64,000 nucleotides of DNA. Origin: Acanthochlamys bracteata. Its lineage: Eukaryota; Streptophyta; Magnoliopsida; Pandanales; Velloziaceae. Position numbers and translations under genes: made by a program. The DNA lies in assembly GCA_019914995.1 (NCBI GenBank), contig CM034145.1:1798001-1862000 (forward strand). The letters are read 5' to 3'. How positions within the stretch are numbered: the stretch's first letter is position 1; each line of letters starts with the position of its first letter. This document shows, piece by piece, positions 48,200-58,170 of the stretch. The notes beneath the pieces are model-generated. The model saw nothing but the letters and a program-made list of their open reading frames with translations. It ran no database searches and was not told the origin of the DNA.

Positions 48200-49131
48200 C
48201 CCACAAAAAAAAAATTTACAATGTGAAAAAAAATTAGATTATTGATCGCTCACATCACTTTCAATGTGAATGTTAAAAAATCCTTCATGGAATCACATAC
48301 CTGCTATAGTTCAAAAATCTCACGCGAGCTTTCTGGCAAGCTCTCCAGGGGCAAGCCTAAAAAATAAAAACTGTTGAACTTGTTAAAAAATTTTAAAAAG
48401 CATAGAACGTTAGAAGAGTAATTCTGCAATAAAAACATTTTTAAAAATTTACCTGAAATTCGCTCGCCAGCCGGCTTTCGAGCGCTCTGGCCGACGGCGA
48501 GAACAACGGCGAATTCCGAAACTGAACGCATCAGAAGGCATAGAAGAATGAGGAGATTAGAAATTAACAGTTGGTTAGCCCTAAAATCGATCGTCGGCCG
48601 GCGAACGAACGGTCTGGCCGCGACGAACGATTTAGGACTAACGGCGAGGAAATTAGAAATTGAAGGTGATAGAGTGCATAGAAGAAAGAGGAGAAGAAGA
48701 ATTCAAGGTTCGCTAGCCCTGATTACGGATCGTCGGCCGGCGAACGAGCGCTCCGGCCCGACGAATAAAAATCTAGGGTTTGATGCAGGAAAGGAAAAAA
48801 TTGAGAGAGATTAAAGGAAGGAGAAGAAGAAGAGGAACAATTTAACCTGCGTAGGTCAAGAATGAGGCGCGGCTACGAGAAATCGACGCCGGAGAGGGGA
48901 GATGGCAGCGCGAAGTGTTGAGAGAAAAAAAAAACGAGCAGGCGAATGAGCTCGTCTACGCGTGAGGGGGTGAAGAAAATTCCGAGTGAACAGACGTATT
49001 TGCCCCCCCGCGTTTGTTTCTCTTCAGTACACCGCGCGCTCGCGCATGGTCCGTCGGATCAAGATCCAACGGCCCCCGCGCTGATGTGCGCGGGGTGTAC
49101 GCGGGGAGGGGATGTGCGCACATCCCCTCCC
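48200..49131 (-). repeat. Right TIR of MULE G
   Basis: Reverse-complement partner of 31609-32516. The last 28 bp (49104-49131) are the same perfect palindrome as at the left end. Confidence 0.88.
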
Positions 49132-49143
49132 ATATATATATAT
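49132..49143. repeat. (TA)n tract between MULE G and remnant H
   Basis: Twelve bp of alternating AT. Confidence 0.85.
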
Positions 49144-49859
49144 GTATGCGAGCGCGATGTGCGCACATAATTCTGTGTGCGCACATCGCGCACATCAATT
49201 GTGGACAATCGAAGTTGGATCGACAGTCCATAGTTGCTCACGTGAGTATGCTTTACCGGATCACTTTTGAAGGTCATGATCATAATTTTGTGTGCCTTTC
49301 AACAATGTTAAGAGGTGTTGGGCTGCGGCAAAGTTTTTAGTCCAACTTTCATCTCCTCCCTTCTTCTTCTTCAATTTTCCCTTAAAAATTTGAGTTTCTT
49401 GCATCCGACCGCTCCAAACTCTAACTTTGTCTACCTCAGTCGGAGCATTCAATCTCCGACCGGCGATCCAAATTAAATCATATAAATCGCATATTTTCTT
49501 CCTCCTTCTGCGGCTTCTACCGATTTTAGTTTCTTCAATTGCCGCGTTAGCTTACAGTCGGTTGTCGCTGTAAGAACATCGATCGTCGGTTGGGTAGCTA
49601 GTAAGTGTTTCATCAATCTCTTGTGATTAATTTCATTGATTTTTTCAAATTTTACTAATATTTAAGTTTTATGATTTTTTCTGAATTTTTGTAGGGTCGT
49701 AACTACTGTTTTCGACTTTGAGATTTTCGGATTGCATCAATCTCTTGTGGTAGGCTTTCTTACTATTTTCGCAGCATTATTTTTCCTGTTAACAACAGTT
49801 GATTAATGTAGCTTGAACAAACTGAACATAACAAATTATTTTGTTTGTTTTTTCTATAT

Positions 49860-51090
49860 TACGACATAAAATACATCAGTGAACTCCAGAGCTCACTAAA
49901 AAGCTCACTAGTAGGAGGCCACTGAGCTCACTAGTTTTCGGGCCAGTAAGCTCACCGATCTCCGGCCAAAATTTATTTTTTTTTGTTTTTTTAACAATAG
50001 TTGTATAATATAACTTGAACAAATTGAACATAATAAAATTATTTTTTTTTTCTACACTGCAACTTAAGAAATTTCAGTGAGCTCCAAAGCTCACTGGCCA
50101 CTTGTCAGTGAGCTCCATAGCTCACTAGCCGTAAAGATAGCAATTCGAATATATGAATCGGTTCGGGTCGACTCATATAATGACGGGGTCAAAATTGTTC
50201 AACCCTAATCCGATCTATTTATTTATATGGGCCAAATTATCAACCCTAAACTAATCTATTTATAACTGGGTTAAATTCGGATCGACCTATTTAATAAATA
50301 AAATTATTAAAATAAAAATTATAATATTGATTTCTAACAATAATATATATAAATTATTAATTATGATATTTTAATAAAAGAAAATTATTAATTTTGATAA
50401 AATTTATAAATTAAATAAAAATTAGTTAAATTATAATAAATTAAGAAATATATATATATATATATATATTAAATTCAAATATTTGCTATTATTTTTTAAT
50501 TATTAAGTAATATATATTATATAAATAGTTAAATAGGTTAAATAGATCAATTTCGAGTCAAATCGAACCCGATCCGAACCCATTTAAAATTTCAGATTAA
50601 CTTCGAGTTGACCAGAAATTGACCTGAACCCATCTAAGCTTGATCCGAACAAAACTTTTTCGGGTCGGTTTCGCGAGTTGGGTCGAAAATTTGCCACCAC
50701 TAGTGAGCTCACTGGTCTCCAGCCAAAATTTATTCAAAATAAAAATTTGTTTTCTAAATAACAGTGAGCAATTGAACATAACAAATTATTTTGATTTTTC
50801 TTTAATGTACAATGCACATTAAGTAATTTCAGTGAGCTCTGGAGCTCACTGACCTCCTTCTAGTGAGCTCTAGAGCTCATTGGCCTACCAGTGAGCTCAC
50901 TGGTTTCCGGCCAAAATTCAACTAAAAGAAAATTTCTTTAAACAACAATGAGTAATATATCTTGAACAAATTGAACATAATAAATTGTTTTGATATACTT
51001 TTCTTTTTGATACAATTTCAATGAGTTTCAGAGCTCATTGAAGAGGTCACTGGCTTATTTCCAATGAGCTCTAGAGCTCACTGCAGTTTA
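49860..51090. repeat. ~190-bp tandem array with gtgagctcnagagctcac palindromes
   Basis: Four units, marked by ttgaacataa(c/t)aaat at about 49824, 50020, 50777 and 50965. Each has one or two AGTGAGCTCNAGAGCTCACT-like palindromes and a ccggccaaaattta-like phrase. The larger gap between units 2 and 3 is an inserted MITE (50140-50697). Confidence 0.8.
50140..50697. mobile_element. MITE inserted in the tandem array, distant hAT-MITE relative
   Basis: About 555 bp with ends gatagcaatt and tttgccaccac and subterminal phrases (cgaacccgatccgaacccat, gggtcgactcatataa) like those of the ~850-bp hAT-type MITEs. It includes a (TA)n tract at 50449-50469. A clean 8-bp duplication is not seen (cactagcc versus cactagtg at best), so the class is tentative. 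Confidence 0.55.
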
Positions 51091-51135
51091 AAAAAATGTC
51101 AAAATATATTCATCATCCTACTCTAGTTGAACAAT

Positions 51136-51936
51136 TCAGTCTTCATTTTGAATATCTTCATCTTCACTTGTATTTTTGTCTTCAGAATTATCTCTATCAA
51201 TAACTAGCAAGTACGAGCGTGATGAAAAATGTCAAAATCTGGAAAAAAAAAAATATTACTCGTTACGAATTAAAACTAAGCAAATGACTAAATTTACTTG
51301 TCCTATTCTTTCTATTTGAATATTCAGAACAATTTCGTTTGTCATTTTTTACACTCGATTTATTAAAGTACGCACATCTTCGGCCTGCCTTCGCTTTGGT
51401 TCTTGCTGTGGCTTTTCTTAATCTTCCTTTTATTTTAGTATATCCTTACAAGCCTTTCCTTCTTTATTTCTTTTCTTTGTTTGTTATATGTTGGGAGCTA
51501 AAAGCAATACTTGAGAGGCATCAACTGAATCTTGTAAGTTCTCACTGTGCATAAATGAATCGATGACTAGAATCTTATCCTTATCAATAGTCCTCTTTAG
51601 TTCCTTGAGCAACATTATTGTTTCTTCCAATATTTGCAATAAGATTTTGTATCCTTCATTTATTTCAGCAACTTCATAAATTATTTGATTAAAAATCATC
51701 TATAGTTATTTAGTTCTTAATAGCTCAGCATTCTCATGGCCACTTATCGAACCTCTATCATTCTTACCTCTATATTATTAGTACATTTTCTCCGCCGCCG
51801 AAGAATAAAATGATCGGATATTTTTATATCCCGACTCTAAAAGACGTTCATAAGAAATTTTCCTAAACTCAAAAAATTTGCATTTACAGTTACCTTCTTT
51901 CTGTGGCTGAATTAAATTTCACCTTTCACTCAAGCC
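51136..51936 (-). pseudogene. FAR1-like transposase H, C-terminal piece
   Basis: It includes the region before the knuckle (NQIIYEVAEINEGYKILLQI, 51484-51699), knuckle remains and an acidic tail (EDKNTSEDEDIQNED) ending at a stop at 51136-51138. An intron of roughly 100 bp separates knuckle and tail, as in copies A and G. Continues at 54881 across the hAT insertion. Confidence 0.75.
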
Positions 51937-52274
51937 TAGTGGTACACAAATGGGCAGGACCAAACGGGCCGGCTCGTAGCCCGATCAACTAGCTCGGATG
52001 AAGGCCCGCCCATCCGGCTCAGTGAATAGTTAGAGGATCGGGTCAGGCCGGTCTAACGGGTAGGACAGGCCGAGTATGCCAGCGCGTCCGCCCGGTGCTG
52101 TTCCGTTGACTTTGACTTGGTCAATATTAACCGTTGACAAGGTCAACAAAATAAATACCAACGGTCATGCTGACGTCATGACCGTTGAAATAGCAGCCAA
52201 TTGTAGTGTTACCGTTGGTTGACGTCACACCGTTGGCTGCAACATTTTTTTCATTCAAATTTTTACCTATAAAT

Positions 52275-53072
52275 CATAGTTGTAAGAAATCGGACCGGAC
52301 ATCGAACCGAAAACTGTCCGGGTCACAGTTTTCGGATTGACCCGATGAGTTAACCGATCGAACCATCGAGTCAATAATATTAAAACATTTTTAAGTAATA
52401 ATAACAACAATCACAGTAAAAAATCTACCGCCATCATGGCACAACAATAATAATAACAGCAGTAACCGTTGGAAAAAATTAGAATATTTTTATTATGTCA
52501 TTACTATCAACAATAACAGCAATAATAATCACAGCGAAAATTAAAGTATTGCCACCATTACATTACCACCACCAACAACAATAATAATAACAATAAAAAT
52601 TTATAATAAAAAATATTTGAAAACAATTAGAGATTAGAAAAAAATAAAATCATAAACTATATAAAACATAAAAAAGACATAACTATCTTTTTTAGGTATA
52701 CATATTTGAGTCTAAATATTTTACAATATAAAAATTTAAAAATCACTAACAATTGATATTTATAAATAAAATATAATTAATTATATTTTTGTATTATCAC
52801 ATTCAAATGCAAAATCTAAACTACATATCATTTTTTAACATAGGACTATTAATAATTATTTTTTATTAAATATATCATCAATTTAATTTTTTTAAAATTT
52901 TATTTAATCCGGTTTGATTCGGGCGGACGGGTCGACCGGATGAAACGGGTTAAACCGGATCGAAATGGGTCGATTGAATAAACGATTTTTTCACAAATCC
53001 GGACCAGTTTACAGTCCAGGTCGACAATTTTCGGGTCGACCTGGACGGTTCGGTCAAGATCTAATAACTATG
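52275..53072. mobile_element. MITE nested in the hAT element, 8-bp duplication CTATAAAT
   Basis: 798 bp. Ends CATAGTTGT and AATAACTATG are inverted, with GC-rich subterminal blocks (gaaatcggaccgg ... gacggttcggtcaag). A perfect 8-bp direct repeat CTATAAAT flanks it (52267-52274 and 53073-53080). The 8-bp duplication suggests hAT-type mobilisation. No coding capacity. Confidence 0.82.
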
Positions 53073-53089
53073 CTATAAATACATCACAA

Positions 53090-54600
53090 ACTCAACTTCA
53101 ATTCAATACGGATGGTTCGATAAGTACTTGGTCTTATGATTGTAATGTAACTAGGAAATCTCTTACCCGTATGATTTGTGATATTGGTTTACCTGTTAAC
53201 TTTGGTGAGTCATTCTTTATGAAAAACATATTAAAAGAGCATATTGTCCATAATTTTATAAAGTTAGTAAAACAACTAATAGAAGCGATATTATTACTTA
53301 TTACAATAAAACGCACACTATATTAAAATCTGAATTAAGTTCATTAAATTTTTCTATTGCATTAACATCTTATATTTGGAGCGGTAGAGCCAAACAATAT
53401 TATTTAAGTATTGTTACACATTATTTAGATTCACAATAGACTATGCAAAAAAGAATTATTAGTTTTATACTTATTGATTCCACACATAATGCTAAAAATA
53501 TTTCTGAGCGCATTATAAGTATAGTTAAAGAATGGGGCATAAACAATCGCATTGTCTCCATCACCCTAGATAATGCTTCAACAAATACCAAATCAATTCG
53601 ATTTCTTGAGATGGAGATAAGCTCATACATGGAAGGAATTTTACTATATCAACGTTATGATTGTCATATCATCAACTTGACCGTACAATCAGGTATGCAA
53701 CTAGTAAATGAACATATTAATGATATTCACGTTACTATTTTTTGGATTACTAATTTAAACCAACGATATAAGAATGGGTAATAATATATTTACTGAAACT
53801 CATTGGATTATTGCTGAAAAAGTTATAAAATTTTTAGAAACTTTTTATGGTACTACTGTTTTATTATCTGGTATTTACTATCTTACTTCTTCATTAGTTT
53901 TATATTCCATTCTTAATATACCTACTATGTTACATTCACATATAATCGATAAATTACTTGGACCTATATTCACAACAATAACTAAAAAATTAAAAAAATA
54001 TTAGTCCGATATTGCTCTTTTATATTATTTTGTAGTTATGTTAAATTCTAGATTTAAATGTATGTATTTTACGAATACTCTTATATATATTAGTATATAC
54101 TTAGATATTTTTGATATTCAATTGCAAATAACTAATGCTCGTAACAAGCTGTACGAAGTTTATGATCTTTATAAAGTTAGGCTTAGTAACTTGCGGAATC
54201 AACAACAACAACAACACCGGCACAAACTCATCAAAGTAAGAAGAAATAAACGATCAATTCGTCTTTGATCTCCATCAAATCTGGTTCAAATTTAACACCA
54301 TCTTCAACTTCAAACAGCAGTCTTTTTCGGATTTGAAGAAATATTTTGAAGGAGATACTGTCATTGTAGAAGGCAATGAAAACCCAAAAAATTTTAATAT
54401 TTTGAACTGGTGAAAGACACATTCAATAAGATATTAAGTACTTTCTCAATTAGAACGTGATATTTTGACTATTCCTGTCTCAAACGGTGTCTTCAGAATC
54501 GGCATTTAGTATAACCGGAAGGATAATTGAAGAACGTAGAACACAACCTACTAGTGAGATGATTGAAGTGCTAACTTGTTTGAAAGATTGAGAACTTGCA
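53090..54600 (+). pseudogene. hAT (Ac/RICESLEEPER-like) transposase relic
   Basis: Pieces in order: RKSLTRMICDIGLPVNFGES near 53155; the core segment KRIISFILIDSTHNAKNISE, EWGINNRIVSITLDNASTNT and YDCHIINLTVQSGMQL (53443-53781); ETHWIIAEKVIKFLETF (53774-54004); MLNSRFKCMYF (54038-54268); and a dimerisation region NFNILNW, RDILTIPVSNGVFR near 54390-54500. The BED zinc finger was not found, and several stops and frameshifts interrupt the frame. Family assignment rests on the order of these segments. No active enzyme can be made. Confidence 0.8.
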
Positions 54601-54888
54601 GTTAAAAAAATACAGCATACAACTCACAATGAAGACCTGATTGAACAATTTTCAAAATCATTTTTAAATGAAAATATTTCAAGTACAAATTCAAATGTAT
54701 AATTATATACATATTGAAATTTGTAACATTTTTTTATATTTAATAATAATTTTTAAAATTATTTTTTAATTTTTTATCATTTTAATATTTTATTTTTTAT
54801 CAAATTTGTAACATTGAAGACCCGGGTCAGGCCAGTCCGATTCGGGTGGTCTCTTTGGCTCACCTGTTTTTACACCTTTACTCACACC

Positions 54889-56190
54889 GATCATCTTCCA
54901 CTCCAAATTTATAAATATAAGTCGTATATCTATCACTACCATTTTCATCATCATGTAAGATATATTGAGACTGAGCTTTCTCAAATTTTGATTTTGAACT
55001 TATTATCGTATATAATTTTGCTGCACTTTTTAAGCCATCGGAGTATTCTACAACGCGATATAAGTCTTCAGACGCATAATCCTATTTTTTTAATAATTTT
55101 ACTTAAACATTTCTCATTTTTAAATACAAACTCCCGAAAGTTGTTGTGGGATGAAAAAAAATTTTAAAAATACCATCCATACCTTCAGAACATTCAATAG
55201 TGTTAGCACCGCACAAAAATTATTCAAATGATAGAAAGGTGTTCACTTTTGTCGAATTTCGTATATTGCTAAAATCCTTTCATTTTCCTACAACTCATAT
55301 GCACACGTCAATTCCTCCTACCTTGTTTAAAAAATGTTAGGATTAAAAATTTTTCGAATACACGACTTAATATCTTTTTTGAATTTTGACTTTTTGAAAA
55401 AAATATGTGAAAATTATTCAACAAATTTTTTTCATAATATGTCATAAACAAAATTTATGTCTTGTATTTGGGAATATCTTTACAACGACTACAGTCATAT
55501 CTCTATCTTGATTTGCGATGATTAAAGATAGAGCACGTCTCCCCATAACTGCAAGTCATGTATCAAAAAGACATCAAAAGGATTCTTCAGTCTCATCTAA
55601 AAGTAGTGCGCAACCAAACTAAATTGACATGTTGGTGATGGTTAACTACAGTGAATGGTGCAAATAGCATCTCATAAATATTTTTGCAGTATGTGGTATT
55701 GAAGAATCCAACGTCACTAGAATACTGATACTGACTACGTGACCTTCCGTCTACCCAAAAAAAATTATTGCTCTTAAGTCTTCATCCATTTGAATTGTAT
55801 AAAAAAGTTTGAATCTTTTATACTTTTCATTTTAAAAAAGTTCAGCGCTGCGATGGCATCATAACTAATAAGCTTCTTGTACTCCTTCAACCAATACAAA
55901 TGGTTCCAATAATTTCTGTTATCAAAACCATATTGAGGACTGTTAAATACATCGGTAATCTTAGCCACGGGTATACCTTCATCCCCAAATGAATCAATCA
56001 AATTTTTAGTTGCAACGGGCATATTTCTGCAAATAGACATGCGTTTTTTTTTCCAGATTAACTAGATTGTAATTGTGCTGACCATTATAATCCATCACTT
56101 CCCATAATCCATTAGGTCGTTTTCTCACCCTTATTGTTACAGACATCCGTATTTGACCGTCCTCTTACTTCTTTTTTTCTGCTTATTAAC
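54889..56190 (-). pseudogene. FAR1-like transposase H, N-terminal and central pieces
   Basis: Continues the piece at 51136. It keeps KYGC, DYNGQHNYNLVN (56040-56160), ICRNMPVATKNLIDSFGDEG, FNSPQYGFDNRNYWNHLYW (55774-56040), core traces near 55500-55700 and a YTKNV-like segment near 55010. It is more decayed than copies A, F and G. The first FAR1 exon is missing at 56190. Confidence 0.75.
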
Positions 56191-56540
56191 TAGATGCAAC
56201 TGTATCAAACTCGAGTGCGACCAACAGGGGTCGCACTAGGTGCATCTATATTAGATCTAAGTGCGACTTGATTTCGATTATATATACCATGTGCGATTTA
56301 ATTTAGAATAATTTTTTTTAAATCTTAAAATAAGTTATTTCATTTGGATTCGAACTCATGTCTTTTAAATAAAAGACCACCATCCTTACCAGTCGGACTA
56401 CAACATATTTTTTTTGAAATTTATAAAATTTATTAGTAATTTAAATTGTTCGATCTTGTGTGACTTTTTGCGATCGTATGCGACCATCACAAAACGGTCA
56501 TATACAATAACGCATATCCCCTAAAAGAGTGTTGAAATTG
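56191..56540. mobile_element. Unclassified insertion with GTGCGACC motifs
   Basis: It begins where the MULE H transposase is cut. It has a perfect 9-bp hairpin agtgcgacc/ggtcgcact (56214-56237) and further gtgcgac, gcgatcg and gcgacc motifs at both sides, plus a tRNA-like segment inside. Clear termini and a target duplication were not found. Confidence 0.35.
56345..56404 (-). other. tRNA-like segment (SINE or tRNA-derived)
   Basis: On the minus strand: a box-A-like TAGTCCGACTGGT, a stem GTCTT/AAGAC with a seven-base loop in the anticodon-arm position, and a box-B-like AGTTCGAATCC at normal spacing. The acceptor stem is not present, so it is not a functional tRNA gene; a tRNA-derived internal promoter of a SINE-like element is plausible. 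Confidence 0.4.
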
Positions 56541-56652
56541 TAAAATTACAGTTTGAAATTCTAAAAATTAGCCGCGTGCATATATAATATACCGGCACAA
56601 TGCATAATATCAACTGTACCGCTATCCTGCTTACATATATAAATGTATATGA

Positions 56653-56830
56653 GGGATAGGGTGTAATTGGCCATATAGTGTGCGTAGAAAGTTTAAAATC
56701 TAATTTACATCGTTGAAGATTAAGAACTACGAGTCAAAAATACGATAATAAAATTTTAACTCAATCAGATTATAAATCGATCTGCATCCGGCCTCTTAAT
56801 CAAGATCAATTTTCGCGATATACCCAAAAA
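56653..56830. mobile_element. Solo arm J of a snapback MITE (left arm)
   Basis: It starts gagggatagggtgtaatt after a TA-rich stretch and follows the left arm of MITE I (cgttgaagattaagaact, aattttaactcaatcaga, catccggcc, ttaatcaagat). It stops near the AT-rich centre; the right arm is missing. Confidence 0.65.
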
Positions 56831-57618
56831 AACAATAGTTTCCTCATTCCCGCCGAATCAATCACAGTCATCACATCATAGCCGTTTTGCTTACCAATAT
56901 AGAAAAAAATAAAAAATTTAAGAAAATTCAAAAATATAATCTTTATACTGGATATTTATTTTGGGTTCAAAAGCAATCAAACTTACTCAAACAAAGTAAA
57001 ATTGTCACCCGAAGGTTTAACGAAATGTTTCAAACAATTTGGAAAATTTTGATCATTAGACTAAAAAATCGAAATAGAAGTTCATCAGAACGTTTTTTCA
57101 AAAGAAAATTGATCACAAAAGGAAAATTAATTTTCTTTTGAAATAACTTTCAAATTTGAAAGAAACGGGAAAAAACTAAAATGCGAAAAAAAAGGAAATC
57201 AATCGTAGTAAGAACTAACTAAATGAAGAAAGAAAATAATCGAAAAGAAAGAACAAAAAAAGTCGATCGAAGAAGAAAGAAAATAATCAATTCGACAAAA
57301 GAAGATCCAGTGAATGCGAGAGAGTGTGTTTGGAGTGGTCCAGCCATAACAACAAAAAATTGAGAAGGAGAAGTGAAATTTTAGGCGCTTGTCAGTGCCG
57401 TGTGGCGAATTTCGCAAATCGAGGAGCAAATGAGAGAAACAAGAAAAAGAGAGAAAGAAAGAAAGAGAAAGGAAAATAAAACATAAAAAAGACACAGCAC
57501 TAGTAGAAATAGAATTTCTATCTTGAATAGTGCTTCTGTATCAGCTAATAGATAAGAAATCAGCTGTAATATAACGTGCCTTAAGTGCCCCAAATATTAC
57601 AGTACTCATTATATATAT
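56831..57618. other. Unassigned stretch, possibly a diverged MULE right TIR
   Basis: Purine-rich, with gaaagaaa-type runs at 57160-57490. Read in reverse complement, parts (cacttctccttctcaatttt, ccactccaaac) resemble the left TIR region of MULE H, but the match is weak. No gene. Confidence 0.3.
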
Positions 57619-57982
57619 GGAGAGGGATAGGAACACTACCTTCTCGATTTATAGTTGGGGTGATCTCCAAATTCAATCTCCATCTTTAGATATGAAGAAT
57701 TATGAATTAGAAATCTACTCATTAAATTTTAATTCAATCAGACCACGAATTCACCTCTATCCGGCCACTTGATCAAGATGACAGAAATGATAAAACATAT
57801 ATATTTTTAACTTTTCTTACTTTCTGTCATCTTGATCAAGTGATCGAATGGGGGTAAATTCGTAGTCCGAATGAGCTGAAATTTATAAGTAGATTTCTAA
57901 CTCATAATTTTTTATATTTAATAGTGGAGATTAAATTTGATGATAACTCCAATCATAAACCAGAAAGAAAGTGCCCCTATCC

Positions 57983-57983
<1 letters not shown>
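57619..57983. mobile_element. Snapback MITE I
   Basis: About 365 bp, nearly palindromic: left agagggataggaacacta and ggccacttgatcaagatgac, right gtcatcttgatcaagtgatc and gaaagtgcccctatcc. Bordered by (TA)n on both sides (57611-57618 and 57984-58021). No coding capacity. Confidence 0.87.

Positions 57984-58021
<38 letters not shown>
57984..58021. repeat. (TA)n tract right of MITE I
   Basis: About 38 bp of TA repeats, among the longest in the window. Confidence 0.9.
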
Positions 58022-58028
<7 letters not shown>

Positions 58029-58170
58029 TTCGTGCACATTGTGCATATTGAATCTCAGCCGTCAGATCATTATCCAATAGCTGATATTCGTGCAAATAAG
58101 TCAGCATTTCAAATCCAGTTTGAATGGCACATTCATAATTTCGCATGCCCTTCTGACGGGATTGAGTAAA
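58022..58170. mobile_element. Possible left end of a further MULE-like element
   Basis: Directly right of (TA)n, the order gtgcacattgtgcatattga ... ttgaatggcacattcataattt ... gcatgcc follows that of the left end of MULE H (gcgcacatcaattg ... ttgaaggtcatgatcataatttt ... gtgtgcc) in the same orientation. No partner end or transposase was found. Confidence 0.35.

Larger units (their letters stand above)
31609..49131 (-). mobile_element. MULE G: Mutator-like element with FAR1-like transposase, split by a retrotransposon
   Basis: It spans 17.5 kb, of which 10.6 kb is a nested Sirevirus-like element, leaving about 6.9 kb. TIRs of about 0.9 kb (31609-32516 and 48200-49131) match closely, for example tcgccggccgacgatc and gaaattcgccgttgttctcgcc and their complements. 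Each end begins with a perfect 28-bp palindrome (31609-31636 and 49104-49131) next to (TA)n. The transposase on the minus strand is the best preserved of the family. The TIR similarity suggests the youngest MULE here, yet it predates the retrotransposon inside it. Confidence 0.88.
51937..54880 (+). mobile_element. hAT transposon, decayed, inserted in MULE H
   Basis: 2.94 kb with degenerate terminal inverted repeats (tagtggtacacaaatgg / taaaggtgtaaaaacag) and an imperfect 8-bp target duplication ctcaagcc / ctcacacc (51929-51936, 54881-54888). Removing it rejoins the MULE H transposase in the same place as in copy G (region tttcac...gatcatcttcc). It contains a hAT transposase relic and a nested MITE. 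Confidence 0.82.
49144..56190 (-). mobile_element. MULE H remnant, split by a hAT element
   Basis: It starts at (TA)n with a hairpin-forming terminus (GCGATGTGCGCACA ... TGTGCGCACATCGC at about 49153-49188) and a TIR-like region with CT-rich stretches up to ~49860. A ~190-bp tandem array and a minus-strand FAR1-like transposase follow, in two pieces (51136-51936 and 54881-56190). A hAT element splits the transposase. The right end is uncertain: the transposase start is cut at about 56190 by unrelated sequence. Weak similarity between 49330-49560 and the complement of 57130-57480 hints at a diverged right TIR further out. Confidence 0.65.

Noticed and set aside
57130-57490. Confident right TIR for MULE H
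   Set aside because: Only short CT-rich phrases match the left side, which many plant leaders share; kept as a weak possibility.
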